This document shows, piece after piece, positions 31,705 to 41,390 of a DNA stretch of 64,000 nucleotides. The first letter of the stretch is position 1. The number at the start of each line of letters is the position of its first letter. The notes under the pieces were generated by a model, which was given only the letters and a program-made list of their open reading frames with translations, was not told the origin of the DNA and made no database searches. The position numbers and the translations under genes are program-made. This stretch comes from Pseudomonas pudica (GTDB lineage Bacteria > Pseudomonadota > Gammaproteobacteria > Pseudomonadales > Pseudomonadaceae): NCBI RefSeq assembly GCF_015680405.1, contig NZ_JADLJS010000029.1, positions 1 to 64,000 of the forward strand, in the 5' to 3' direction.

Positions 31705-34700
31705 ATGTTCAACAAAGGATTGTTGCTGGCCTGCGCGCTGGCTCTGCTCAGTGCCTGTGACTCTTCGACGCCGGACAAGCCGGCGCCATCCGAAAAGCCG
31801 GCGGCCACAGCGCCCGCCGCCCCTGCCCCCCAGCGCGAAGACCCGGCTGTACTCGCCAAACGCTACGAGGGCCGCGAGCTGAGGGTGCTGGATGTTTCCG
31901 AAGTGCAGCTCGATGGCGCTGCAACGCTGTCGATCAGTTTTTCCGCGCCGCTGGATGCCAAGCAGGAGTTCGCCAGCAAAGTGCACCTGGTCGACACCGT
32001 CAAAGGCAAGCTCGATGGCGCCTGGGAACTCTCCGACAACCAGATGGAGCTGCGCCTGCGCCACCTGGAGCCGCAGCGCAAACTGGTACTGACCGTCGAC
32101 AAGGGCCTACTGGCCGTCAACGGCAAGCAGCTGGAAGAGGAATCGATCACCCGCCTGGAAACCCGCGACATGCAGCCGACCATCGGCTTCGCCAGCCGCG
32201 GTTCGCTGCTGCCCACGCGCCTGGCCGAGGGCCTGCCGGTGATCGCGCTCAACGTCGACAAGGTCGATGTCGAGTTCTTCCGCGTGAAGCCGGACATGCT
32301 CTCGACCTTCCTGGTCAACTGGGGGCGCAACAGCAGCCTGTACTACTACCAGTCCAAGGAAACCCTGGACATGGCCGATCTGGTCTACAGCGGCCGCTTC
32401 GACCTCAACCCCGCACGCAACACCCGCGAGACCGTGCTGCTGCCGATCGCTGGCATCAAGCCGCTGCAGGAGCCAGGCGTGTACCTGGCGGTGATGCGTG
32501 CCTCGGGCACCTACGACTACTCGCAACCCGCGACGCTGTTCACCCTCAGCGACATCGGCGTGTCTGCGCACCGCTACCGCGACCGCCTCGATGTGTTCGC
32601 CCAGGCCCTGGAAGGTGGCAAGGCGATGAACGGCGTAAATCTGGAAATCCATGACGACAAGGGCAAGCTGCTGGCCCAGGCCAGCACCGATAGCGATGGC
32701 CACGCCCAACTGCCGATCACGCCCAAGGCCGACACCCTGATCGCCACCCAGGGTGTGCACACCACGCTGTTGCGCCTGAGCAGCGCGGCGCTGGACCTGG
32801 CCGAGTTCGACATCACTGGCCCACAGGCAAACCCGCTGCAGTTCTTCATCTTCGGCCCACGTGACCTGTATCGCCCCGGTGAAACGGTGTTGCTCAACGG
32901 CCTGCTGCGCGACCAGGACGGCAAGCCGGTCAAGGCTCAGCCTGTAAGCGTGGAAGTGCGTCGCCCGGATGAGCAGGTCAGCCGCAAATTCGTCTGGGAA
33001 GCCGACGGCAATGGCCTGTACCAGTACCAACTGCAGTTGGCCAGCGAGGCCCCGACCGGCCGCTGGCAACTGCTGCTCGACCTGGGCGGCGGGCGCAAGC
33101 AGGTGTACGAATTCCTCGTCGAAGACTTCCTGCCCGAGCGCCTGGCGCTGGAACTCAAAGGCAGCAGCAAACCGTTGTCTCCGGATCAGGATGCACGTAT
33201 CCAGGTCAATGGCCGCTACCTCTACGGCGCCCCGGCTGCCGGCAACCGCCTGAGCGGCCAGGCCTATGTTCGCCCGCTGCGCGAGGCGGTACCGGCGCTG
33301 CCTGGCTACCAATTCGGCTCGGTCACCGAAACCGAGCTGAACCAGGACCTGGAGCTGGACGAAGTCACCCTCGACCAGGCCGGCAAGGCTGTGGTCGACA
33401 TCGAAAGCCGCTGGGCCGAAGCCCGCTCGCCGCTGCAACTGACCGTGCAGGCCAGCTTGCAGGAGTCCGGTGGCCGGCCGATCACCCGGCGCCTGGAGCA
33501 ACCCATCTGGCCGGCCGAGCGCCTGCCAGGCCTGCGTGGCCTGTTCGATGGCGAGGAAACCGACAGTGACGGGCCGGTAGAGTTCGAGTTCCTGGTGGCC
33601 GACCGCAACGGCAAGAAGCTGGCGGCCAACGACCTCAAGGTGCGGCTGGTACGAGAGCGCCGCGACTACTACTGGAACTACTCGCAGAGTGATGGCTGGA
33701 GCTACGCCTACAACGAGAAATTCCTCACCCAGAGCGAAGAGACCGTCAGCGTCAAGGCCGGCTCCACCGCCAAGCTGAGCTTCCAGGTGGAATGGGGCCC
33801 GTACCGTGTCGAGGTGGAAGACCCGCAGACCGGGCTGGTGTCCAGCGCGCGCTTCTGGGCCGGCTACCGCGCCCAGGACAACGCCGAAGGCGGCGCGGTG
33901 CGGCCGGACCAGGTCAAGCTGGCGCTGGACAAACCGGCCTACGCCGACGGCGCTACCGCCAAGGTCACCGTAACGCCGCCCGCGGCCGGCAGTGGCTACC
34001 TGATGATCGAGTCCAGTGATGGCCCGCTGTGGTGGCAGGAGATCGACGTGCCCGCCGAGGGCAAGACGTTCGATGTGCAGCTGGACAAACAGTGGGCTCG
34101 CCATGACCTGTACATCAGCGCGCTGGTCATCCGCCCGGGTGAACGCAAGGCCAACGCTACGCCGAAACGCGCGGTAGGTGTGCTGCACCTGCCGCTGAAC
34201 CGGGCCGATCGCAAGCTGGCGGTGAGCCTGCAGGCGCCGGAGAAAATGCGCCCGAAACAGCCGCTGACCGTAAAGGTCAAGGCTGCAAATGCCGATGGCA
34301 GCGTGCCCAGGCAGGTGCATGTGCTGTTGTCGGCGGTGGACGTGGGCATTCTCAACATCACCGACTTCAAGACCCCCGACCCCTTCGCCAGCCTGTTCGG
34401 GCGCAAGGCCTACGGTGCTGACCAGCTGGATATCTACGGCCAGTTGATCGAAGCGGGCCAGGGCCGTCTGGCCAGCCTGGCGTTCGGTGGTGACGCGGCG
34501 ATGGCCAAGGGTGGCAAGCGCCCCAACACCACGGTGACCATCGTCGCCCAACAGAGCCTGCCGGTGACCCTGGACGACAAGGGCGAGGGCCAGGCCACGG
34601 TCGATATCCCCGACTTCAATGGCGAACTGCGGCTGATGGCCCAGGCCTGGACCGAGGAACACTTCGGCATGGCCGAAGGCAAGACCGTGGTCGCCGCGCC

Positions 34701-36603
34701 GCTGATTGCCGAGCTCTCCGCGCCGCGCTTCCTTGCCGGTGGCGACCGCACCAGCCTTGCGCTGGACCTGGCCAACCTGTCGGGCCGTGCCCAGCAACTG
34801 AACGTTGAAATCAGCACCGAAGGGCAGCTGAGCCTGGCGGCCAACGCCGTGCAGAACGTAGCCCTGGCTGAAGGCCAGCGCTCGACGCTGATGGTGCCGG
34901 TACAGGCCCAAGGTGGCCTGGGGCAGGGCAAGGTGCATGTGCGGGTTACAGGCCTGCAGCTGCCGAACGAGCCGACCGGTGCGTTCGAGCGCGAGTGGAC
35001 GCTGGGCGTGCGCCCGGCCTACCCGGCGATGCTCAAGCACTACCGCGTGGCCTTGAAGGACCAGCCATGGACCCTGCCTGAAGCAGACCTGGCCGCCTTC
35101 GAACCCGCCGGGCTTGAAGCCAGCCTGGCCTTGTCGAGCCGGCCACCGCTGAACCTGGCCGAGCAGATCCGTGCCCTCGAAGCCTACCCCTACGGTTGCC
35201 TGGAGCAGACCACCAGCGGCCTGTACCCGTCGCTGTACGCCGATGCCGACAGCCTCAAGCGCCTGGGTATCAAGGGCGAGCCAGCCGATGTGCGCAAGCG
35301 CAAGATCGAGATGGGTATCGAGCACCTGCTGGGCATGCAGCGCTACAACGGCAGCTTCGGCCTGTGGAGCTCGGACAGCGAAGAAGAATACTGGCTGACC
35401 GCCTATGTCACCGACTTCCTGCTGCGCGCCCGTGACCAAGGCTATGGTGTGCCGGCCGAAGCGCTGAAGAAGGCCAGCGAGCGCCTGCTGCGTTACCTGC
35501 AGGAGCGCAACCTGATCGAAGTCGACTACAGCGAGAACGCCGAACACACCCGATTCGCCGTGCAGGCCTATGCGGCATTGGTGCTGTCGCGCAGCCAGCA
35601 GGCGCCGCTGGGTGCCCTGCGTGGCCTGTTCGAACGCCGCGCCGATGCCCGTTCTGGCCTGCCGCTGGTGCAACTGGCGGTGGCGCTGGACAAGATGGGC
35701 GACAAGCCGCGTGCCGAGCAGGCGCTGCAGGCAGGGCTGGGCATCAGCCGCGGTAAAGGCTGGATGGCCGACTATGGTAGCGCCCTGCGCGACCAGGCAC
35801 TGATCCTGGCGCTGCTGCAGGAAAGCAACCTGGCCAGCCGCCAGGTCGACCAGCGCCTGTTCGCCCTGTCGGATGAGCTGGCGGCCAACCGCTGGCTGTC
35901 GACCCAGGAGCGCAATGCGCTGTTCCTGGCCGGCCGTGGCCTGCTGGGCAAACCGGAAGGCCAGTGGCAGGCGCGCCTGGACAGCGCGGGCGAAGTGCGC
36001 GAGTTCAACAATGCCGAGTCGGGCATGAAGCTCGAAGGCCCGTTGCTGGCTTCGCCATTTAGTGTGCAGAACCAAGGCAGCGAAACGCTGTACCAGCAAC
36101 TGACCTTGTCGGGCTACCCACGCCAGGCGCCTGCGGCCGGTGGCAACGGCATGCAGATCCGCCGTGAGTACCTTGGCATGAATGGCCAGCCGTTGGACCT
36201 GCACAACCTGCGCAGCGGCGACCTGGTGCTGGTGCACCTGGCGCTCAAGGCTGAAGACCGGGTGCCGGATGCGCTGGTGGTGGACTTGTTGCCGGCAGGC
36301 CTGGAGCTGGAAAACCAGAACCTGGCGCAGAGTGCCGCCAGCCTGGACAACGCCAGCAGTGCGGTGAAGGAATGGCGCGAGTCGATGCAGAATGCCAGCG
36401 TGGTGCACCAGGAGTATCGCGATGACCGCTACGTCGCCGCGCTCAAGCTGGACAGCTACGGCACTACCCACCTGCTGTACCTGGCACGGGCAGTGACCCC
36501 GGGTACCTACCGAGTACCGCCGCCGCAGGTCGAATCGATGTACCGGCCAAACCTGCAGGCCGTGGGGGATGGGCAAGGGGAGATGACCGTCAAAGCCCGC
36601 TAG
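31705..36603 (+). CDS. Bacterial alpha-2-macroglobulin lipoprotein (ECAM/YfhM type)
   Basis: A 1632-residue periplasmic protease trap. The signal peptide ends in the lipobox LLSAC (Cys18). A long run of macroglobulin (MG) domains is followed by the alpha-2-macroglobulin core. The thioester motif CLEQ is intact (Cys1165 to Gln1168), so it should bind attacking proteases covalently. Family length is about 1530-1650 residues. A PBP1c gene follows 530 bases downstream, the usual partner: the pair is thought to trap proteases and repair peptidoglycan after breach. Here REPs and a small gene separate them. Confidence 0.95.
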   Translation: MFNKGLLLACALALLSACDSSTPDKPAPSEKPAATAPAAPAPQREDPAVLAKRYEGRELRVLDVSEVQLDGAATLSISFSAPLDAKQEFASKVHLVDTVKGKLDGAWELSDNQMELRLRHLEPQRKLVLTVDKGLLAVNGKQLEEESITRLETRDMQPTIGFASRGSLLPTRLAEGLPVIALNVDKVDVEFFRVKPDMLSTFLVNWGRNSSLYYYQSKETLDMADLVYSGRFDLNPARNTRETVLLPIAGIKPLQEPGVYLAVMRASGTYDYSQPATLFTLSDIGVSAHRYRDRLDVFAQALEGGKAMNGVNLEIHDDKGKLLAQASTDSDGHAQLPITPKADTLIATQGVHTTLLRLSSAALDLAEFDITGPQANPLQFFIFGPRDLYRPGETVLLNGLLRDQDGKPVKAQPVSVEVRRPDEQVSRKFVWEADGNGLYQYQLQLASEAPTGRWQLLLDLGGGRKQVYEFLVEDFLPERLALELKGSSKPLSPDQDARIQVNGRYLYGAPAAGNRLSGQAYVRPLREAVPALPGYQFGSVTETELNQDLELDEVTLDQAGKAVVDIESRWAEARSPLQLTVQASLQESGGRPITRRLEQPIWPAERLPGLRGLFDGEETDSDGPVEFEFLVADRNGKKLAANDLKVRLVRERRDYYWNYSQSDGWSYAYNEKFLTQSEETVSVKAGSTAKLSFQVEWGPYRVEVEDPQTGLVSSARFWAGYRAQDNAEGGAVRPDQVKLALDKPAYADGATAKVTVTPPAAGSGYLMIESSDGPLWWQEIDVPAEGKTFDVQLDKQWARHDLYISALVIRPGERKANATPKRAVGVLHLPLNRADRKLAVSLQAPEKMRPKQPLTVKVKAANADGSVPRQVHVLLSAVDVGILNITDFKTPDPFASLFGRKAYGADQLDIYGQLIEAGQGRLASLAFGGDAAMAKGGKRPNTTVTIVAQQSLPVTLDDKGEGQATVDIPDFNGELRLMAQAWTEEHFGMAEGKTVVAAPLIAELSAPRFLAGGDRTSLALDLANLSGRAQQLNVEISTEGQLSLAANAVQNVALAEGQRSTLMVPVQAQGGLGQGKVHVRVTGLQLPNEPTGAFEREWTLGVRPAYPAMLKHYRVALKDQPWTLPEADLAAFEPAGLEASLALSSRPPLNLAEQIRALEAYPYGCLEQTTSGLYPSLYADADSLKRLGIKGEPADVRKRKIEMGIEHLLGMQRYNGSFGLWSSDSEEEYWLTAYVTDFLLRARDQGYGVPAEALKKASERLLRYLQERNLIEVDYSENAEHTRFAVQAYAALVLSRSQQAPLGALRGLFERRADARSGLPLVQLAVALDKMGDKPRAEQALQAGLGISRGKGWMADYGSALRDQALILALLQESNLASRQVDQRLFALSDELAANRWLSTQERNALFLAGRGLLGKPEGQWQARLDSAGEVREFNNAESGMKLEGPLLASPFSVQNQGSETLYQQLTLSGYPRQAPAAGGNGMQIRREYLGMNGQPLDLHNLRSGDLVLVHLALKAEDRVPDALVVDLLPAGLELENQNLAQSAASLDNASSAVKEWRESMQNASVVHQEYRDDRYVAALKLDSYGTTHLLYLARAVTPGTYRVPPPQVESMYRPNLQAVGDGQGEMTVKAR

Positions 36604-36623
36604 GCACCTGCCTTGCGCGCACT

Positions 36624-36743
36624 ATGTGGGAGCGGCCTTGTGTCGCGAAAGGGCCGCAAAGCGGCCCCGGCATTTCAAGCGGCGGAGCTGAGATCCTGGG
36701 GCTGCTGCGCAGCCCTTTCGCGACACGAGGCCGCTCCCACAGG
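36624..36743. repeat. Inverted REP pair, GGCCTTGTGTCGCGA class
   Basis: Facing units just past the alpha-2-macroglobulin stop, between it and the convergent small membrane-protein gene. The left unit has GGGCCGCAAAGCGGCCC as an extra stem. Confidence 0.88.
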
Positions 36744-36764
36744 TCTGCGCCGGGCAGTTCAATG

Positions 36765-37058
36765 TCAGTGAATCACCCAGCTCATCACCCACAACCCCAG
36801 CAGCAGCCAGATGATCCCGAGGATGATCGAGGCGCGCATGAACGCGCGGATTGCCGAGTACAGCAGCACCAGCCCGATGATCAGGGCGAGGATGCCGAGC
36901 AGCGAGGCCTCCATGCCCAAGGTGCGCGCCAGGCCATCGATGAAATTGCCACCTGCACTGGCCAGCAGGTTGAACAGCCCGCTCAATGCATCGACGATGA
37001 AGCGGATCAACGACCCCAGCGCCTGGCCCAGCCACTCGAAAAAACCTTCTACATGCAT
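36765..37058 (-). CDS. Small membrane protein of unknown function
   Basis: A 97-residue protein with AGGAAG 6 bases before the ATG. The first half is amphipathic (FFEWLGQALGSLIRFIVDAL). The second half holds two hydrophobic helices (about 50-68 and 75-95), ending near WVIH. It lies between the alpha-2-macroglobulin and pbpC genes on the opposite strand, 77 bases upstream of and divergent from pbpC. No family is recognised with confidence. Confidence 0.7.
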   Translation of the reverse strand: MHVEGFFEWLGQALGSLIRFIVDALSGLFNLLASAGGNFIDGLARTLGMEASLLGILALIIGLVLLYSAIRAFMRASIILGIIWLLLGLWVMSWVIH

Positions 37059-37135
37059 AGTTGCTTCCTGATGAACGAATCGGCGATGTTGCCGTTCCCA
37101 AGCCTTTGGCCATTACCTGGCCAGGTCGGTTCCCG

Positions 37136-39490
37136 ATGCCAAGCTTAACGCGGCCGCGTACCCGTGCGGGCAGGCTGTTGCGCGCCACGGTGATCGGCCT
37201 GCTGGTGCTGTTCGGCCTGTTGTGGCTGGCCGACCGCCTCTGGCCGCTGCCCCTGCCCGGCGACGACCTGGCCCGGGTGGTGCTAGCCGAGGACGGCACG
37301 CCGCTGTGGCGCTTTGCCGATGCCGACGGCGTGTGGCGCTACCCGGTCAGCCCCGACGAGGTTTCGCCGCTGTATCTGCAGGCGTTGCTGACCTACGAAG
37401 ACCGCTGGTTCTACAGCCACCCCGGGGTCAACCCTTTGGCCCTGGCCCGTGCTGCCTGGCTGAACCTGCGCGGCGGGCGAGTGGTGTCGGGCGGCAGCAC
37501 GCTGTCGATGCAGGTGGCGCGCCTGCTCGACCCGCACGAGCGCACCCTGGCCGGCAAACTGCGCCAGCTGTGGCGTACGGCGCAGCTGGAATGGCATTTG
37601 TCCAAGCGCGAAATCCTGCAGATCTACCTGGACCGTGCGCCCTTCGGCGGCACCCTGCAGGGCGTGGCGGCCGCCAGTTGGGCATACCTGGGCAAGTCGC
37701 CCATGCACCTGACCCCGGCCGAAGCGGCGCTGCTTGCCGTGCTGCCCCAGGCGCCCAGCCGCCTGCGCCCGGACCGCCACCCCGAACGTGCCCAGCGCGC
37801 CCGGGACAAGGTGCTGCAACGCCTGGCCGAATATCAGGTGTGGCCGGCCCAGCAAATCCGTGAGGCAGGCGAAGAGCCGCTGGTACTGGCGCCACGTCAG
37901 GAACCGGCCCTGGCGCCGCTGCTGGCCAGGCGCCTGAACAGCGCCAACAGCCCTCCGCTGATCCGCACCACGCTCGACGCCGCGCTGCAGCGGCGCCTCG
38001 AGGACCTGCTGCTGGGCTGGCGCGCACGGCTACCGGAGCGCACCTCCGCCGCCATCCTGGTGGTCGAGGCTCAGACCATGGCGGTGCGTGCCTACCTGGG
38101 CTCGATAGACCTGGCCGACGAGCGCCGCTTCGGGCATGTCGATATGGTGCGTTCGTTGCGTTCGCCGGGTTCCACGCTCAAGCCGTTCCTCTACGGCATG
38201 GCACTGGATGACGGCCTGATCCATTCCGAGTCGTTGCTGCAGGATGTGCCGCGACGCTATGGCGACTATCGCCCCGGCAACTTCTCGATGGGTTTCAGCG
38301 GGCCGGTGTCGGCCAGTTCGGCGCTGGCGCTTTCGCTCAACCTGCCGGCGGTACAGCTACTGGAGGCCTATGGTCCGAAACGCTTTGCCGCGCAGATGCG
38401 CATGGCGGGCATGCCGCTGGTACTGCCACCCCTGGCCGAGCCCAACCTGTCGTTGATCCTGGGTGGCGCGGGAAGCCGCCTGGAGGACCTGGTGGCTGGC
38501 TACGCTGCGTTGGCGCGGGGTGGCAACAGTGCGCGGGTGCGCCTGCAACCGCAGGATCCCTTGCTGGAACGGCGCCTGCTGTCACCTGGGGCTGCGTGGA
38601 TCATTCGGCGCATCCTCAGCGGCCAGGCACGCCCCGACCGCGACCCCCATGCCGAGCTGGTGCAACGCCCGCAACTGGCCTGGAAAACCGGCACCAGCTA
38701 TGGCTTTCGCGATGCCTGGTCGATCGGCGTGGGCCCCCGCTACCTGATCGGCGTATGGATCGGCCGCCCTGATGGCACGCCGGTACCCGGGCAATTCGGG
38801 CTGGCCTCGGCAGCACCGCTGATGCTGCAGGTGCACGACCTGCTGAGCAACCGTGACAGCCAGCGTGGCATCAGCGTGCCGGTGGAGCGGGTGCCGGCCA
38901 ATGTCGGCGTTGCGGCGATCTGTTGGCCGCTGGGCCAGCCGATGAACAGAAAGGACCCAAACTGCCGGCGTCAGCGTTTCGCCTGGACCCTGGACGGTAC
39001 TACGCCGCCAACCCTGCAGGCCGCCGACCAGCCACTAGGCCTGGGCCTGCGCGAAAGCGTATGGGTCAACGACCAGGGGCTGCGAGTTGATGGCAGTTGC
39101 CCGGGCGCCAGGACACGCGACATCGCCTTGTGGCCCGCCCCGCTGGAGCCTTGGCTGCCACGCGTGGAGCGGCGTGCGGCGCGCCTGCCGGCCATCGACC
39201 CGGCCTGCCCGCCGCAGGTGCCGGCCAGCGCGCCACCGCTTTCGATCGTGGGCGTTCGCGCGGGCGACAACCTGCGCCGCCCGGCCACCAGCAGCGAACC
39301 GTTGCAATTGTATGTGTCGGCCCTGGGCGGTGGCGGGCGGCGCTGGTGGTTCCTCAACGGCCAGCCATTGGGCGAAACCCAAGGTCAGGACAGCCTGCTG
39401 GTGCGTTTCCAGCAGGTAGGCCAGGCTGAAATCAGCGCGCTGGATGAAAGCGGCGAGACGGCGCGCGTGGCGTTCCAGGTCAGCGAGTAG
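37136..39490 (+). CDS. pbpC: Penicillin-binding protein 1C (transglycosylase/transpeptidase)
   Basis: A 784-residue bifunctional PBP. One N-terminal membrane helix (about 15-35) precedes the glycosyltransferase domain with LTYEDRWFYSHPGVN. The transpeptidase has the nucleophile Ser346 in STLK and the KTGTS motif. The C-terminal domain of about 90 residues (SIVGVRAGDNLRRP onward) matches the PBP1c C-terminal domain. The ATG at 37136 starts the normal short cytoplasmic tail; a frame opens 75 bases earlier. It is normally coupled to an alpha-2-macroglobulin gene, here 530 bases upstream. Confidence 0.94.
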   Translation: MPSLTRPRTRAGRLLRATVIGLLVLFGLLWLADRLWPLPLPGDDLARVVLAEDGTPLWRFADADGVWRYPVSPDEVSPLYLQALLTYEDRWFYSHPGVNPLALARAAWLNLRGGRVVSGGSTLSMQVARLLDPHERTLAGKLRQLWRTAQLEWHLSKREILQIYLDRAPFGGTLQGVAAASWAYLGKSPMHLTPAEAALLAVLPQAPSRLRPDRHPERAQRARDKVLQRLAEYQVWPAQQIREAGEEPLVLAPRQEPALAPLLARRLNSANSPPLIRTTLDAALQRRLEDLLLGWRARLPERTSAAILVVEAQTMAVRAYLGSIDLADERRFGHVDMVRSLRSPGSTLKPFLYGMALDDGLIHSESLLQDVPRRYGDYRPGNFSMGFSGPVSASSALALSLNLPAVQLLEAYGPKRFAAQMRMAGMPLVLPPLAEPNLSLILGGAGSRLEDLVAGYAALARGGNSARVRLQPQDPLLERRLLSPGAAWIIRRILSGQARPDRDPHAELVQRPQLAWKTGTSYGFRDAWSIGVGPRYLIGVWIGRPDGTPVPGQFGLASAAPLMLQVHDLLSNRDSQRGISVPVERVPANVGVAAICWPLGQPMNRKDPNCRRQRFAWTLDGTTPPTLQAADQPLGLGLRESVWVNDQGLRVDGSCPGARTRDIALWPAPLEPWLPRVERRAARLPAIDPACPPQVPASAPPLSIVGVRAGDNLRRPATSSEPLQLYVSALGGGGRRWWFLNGQPLGETQGQDSLLVRFQQVGQAEISALDESGETARVAFQVSE

Positions 39491-39582
39491 CTGTTCGACG
39501 AGGGCCGAGGCAGCACCTACGCTTGCAGGTAACGGGTGTGACCGGCTGGCGCCCCGCAACCCAAGGGAACATGGAGCGCCCT

Positions 39583-41247
39583 ATGCGTCCTCTGGTCGTG
39601 CCCCTGTTGTTGCTGCCTTGGGCGCTTGCGGCCCATGCCGAACCTTTGCCGGGTTTTCTCGACAGCCATGAGTACGAACGTCGTCTGCCCGGCGCCAACC
39701 TGCCGATAGATGCCTACCGCCCGGTCAGCGCTCACCTGCAGCTGGGCGTGGCGGATGGCGACAGCCCCGCGTGGTCGCCTGCGAATACCCCGTTGGTGCT
39801 GCATAAAGTGCGCTTCGAAGGCGGCACGGTGTTCCCCTTGAGCGACCTGCGCGAACACTACCAACCTCTGATCGGGCGCCAGACCACGTTGGGCGAGCTG
39901 CTGCAGTACACCGCGCGCCTGACCCAGCGCTATCGGCAGGAAGGCTACCTGTTGTCGTACGCTTACCTGCCGCCGCAGGAGTTGGCCGATGGCCGGGTCA
40001 ACGTGGTGTTGGTCGAAGGTTATATCCGTGATTACCGCGTAGACGGCGATATCGGCCCGGCCGGCGCCTATCTGCACCAACTGCTGGGGCGGCTTGCCAC
40101 CGAGCGCCCGCTGACCCGAGAAACGCTGGAGCGCTACATGGGCCTGGCCGAGCGCCTGCCGGGGGTAACGATAGAGCCGCAACTGGCCGTGGCGCAAACC
40201 ACTGCTGGTGCCGCTCGGTTGACCGTGCGTGCGCGGCGCAAGCCATTCAGCGCTGCTGTTACCGTGGCTGATGGCAACCGCGACGATGCGCAGGCGCTGC
40301 TGACGGCAACCAGCCACGCCCAGACCCGCTTTGCCGAACAGATCGAGGCCAGCCTGGCGCTGCCGCCGGGGACTGACCAGGTGCATTACCAGCGCCTGGC
40401 CTACAGCCAGTACCTGGACGCGGGCGGCAGCCAGCTGCTGCTGTCAGCTTCGCGCTACCGAAGTGAGCCCGGCACGCGGATTCGTCTGGACGATGGCCGT
40501 GACATCACCCGCAAGATCGACAGCGATCGCTATGCGATCGGCCTGCGCCAGCCAGTGATCGTCAGGCCGGATGAATGGATGGTGGTTCAGGGGCAGGTGT
40601 ATTCGGTCAGTGAGCACCTCGAGGACCGGTTGGATGGGGTGCCATCGGCACGGAACTACGACACCTACGTGCGTGCTGTGTCATTCGAGGGCGACTGGCG
40701 CAAGGTGGAAGAGGGCCGTTTGCGTATCGTCAGCGCCGGGGTCTATCAGGGCCTGGATTACCTCGGGGCGCGCAGCGATGCCGACTACGATCTGGATTTT
40801 CTGCGGTTGCGGCTTTCCGGTTTGCAGAGCGACACGTTGCTCGGTAGCTGGCAGGGTGTGGTGTCCGGGGCGTTGTACTGGAGTGATGACCGCTTGCCCG
40901 ACAGCGAGCGTGCGGGGTTTGGCGGGCAGAGTTTCGGCCGTGGCTACCCGCGCGACCAGGCAGACGGGGACAAGGGCTGGGGTGTGGCTTACGAGTTGAA
41001 CTACAGCATGCACGCCAACTGGCTGGCGTTGGTGCAGCCCTATGTGGTGTTGGATACGGCGCAGGCCTGGCATAACCGGGGGCCTGTGGAGGATGCCCAC
41101 CTGGCTTCGGCGGCGCTTGGTGTACGGTTGGGCGATGGGCGCTTGTTCAATGTGGCGCTGGAGCTGGCCAAGCCTTTGGCGGATGTGGCATTGGACAGCC
41201 TGGGCCGCGGGCCTCGGCTGACTTTGACGCTTGGCGTTCAAATGTAA
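39583..41247 (+). CDS. TpsB-family outer-membrane transporter (ShlB/FhaC-like), no adjacent substrate
   Basis: A 554-residue two-partner secretion transporter. The signal peptide ends at AHA before EPLPGFLDSHEYERRLPG. A POTRA domain (about 60-135) contains VRFEGGTVFPLSDL and YRQEGYLLSYAYLPPQEL. The rest is a beta-barrel with the late signature FGGQSFGRGYPRDQ and LALVQPYVVLDTAQAWH. It would export a TpsA protein, but none is next to it. Two ATG codons, at 39571 and 39583, are possible; GGAG fits the second. No other start is supported. Confidence 0.88.
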   Translation: MRPLVVPLLLLPWALAAHAEPLPGFLDSHEYERRLPGANLPIDAYRPVSAHLQLGVADGDSPAWSPANTPLVLHKVRFEGGTVFPLSDLREHYQPLIGRQTTLGELLQYTARLTQRYRQEGYLLSYAYLPPQELADGRVNVVLVEGYIRDYRVDGDIGPAGAYLHQLLGRLATERPLTRETLERYMGLAERLPGVTIEPQLAVAQTTAGAARLTVRARRKPFSAAVTVADGNRDDAQALLTATSHAQTRFAEQIEASLALPPGTDQVHYQRLAYSQYLDAGGSQLLLSASRYRSEPGTRIRLDDGRDITRKIDSDRYAIGLRQPVIVRPDEWMVVQGQVYSVSEHLEDRLDGVPSARNYDTYVRAVSFEGDWRKVEEGRLRIVSAGVYQGLDYLGARSDADYDLDFLRLRLSGLQSDTLLGSWQGVVSGALYWSDDRLPDSERAGFGGQSFGRGYPRDQADGDKGWGVAYELNYSMHANWLALVQPYVVLDTAQAWHNRGPVEDAHLASAALGVRLGDGRLFNVALELAKPLADVALDSLGRGPRLTLTLGVQM

Positions 41248-41253
41248 GGGGGC

Positions 41254-41370
41254 GCTGTGGGAGCGGGCGCGCCCGCGAAGAATCCAACGCGGTGCATGGC
41301 ACCGGCTGCGCCGGTGTTCGCGGGCGCGCCCGCTCCCACAGGTGTCGCGATGGGCTGCAACGCAGCCGCC
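41254..41370. repeat. Inverted REP pair plus a REP remnant
   Basis: Facing GCGGGCGCGCCCGCGAAG-class units flank an ACCGGCTGCGCCGGT palindrome. A partial GTCGCGATGGGCTGCAACGC unit of the other class follows. They lie between the convergent TpsB and PprB-like genes. Confidence 0.85.
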
Positions 41371-41390
41371 AAAATCTTGAAGCTACCTGT

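Noticed and set aside
32107..36576. A 1489-residue open frame on the minus strand opposite the alpha-2-macroglobulin gene
   Set aside because: It is a shadow of the high-GC coding strand. It has no ribosome site, no recognisable domains and a composition rich in Gln, His, Val and Arg typical of antisense frames.
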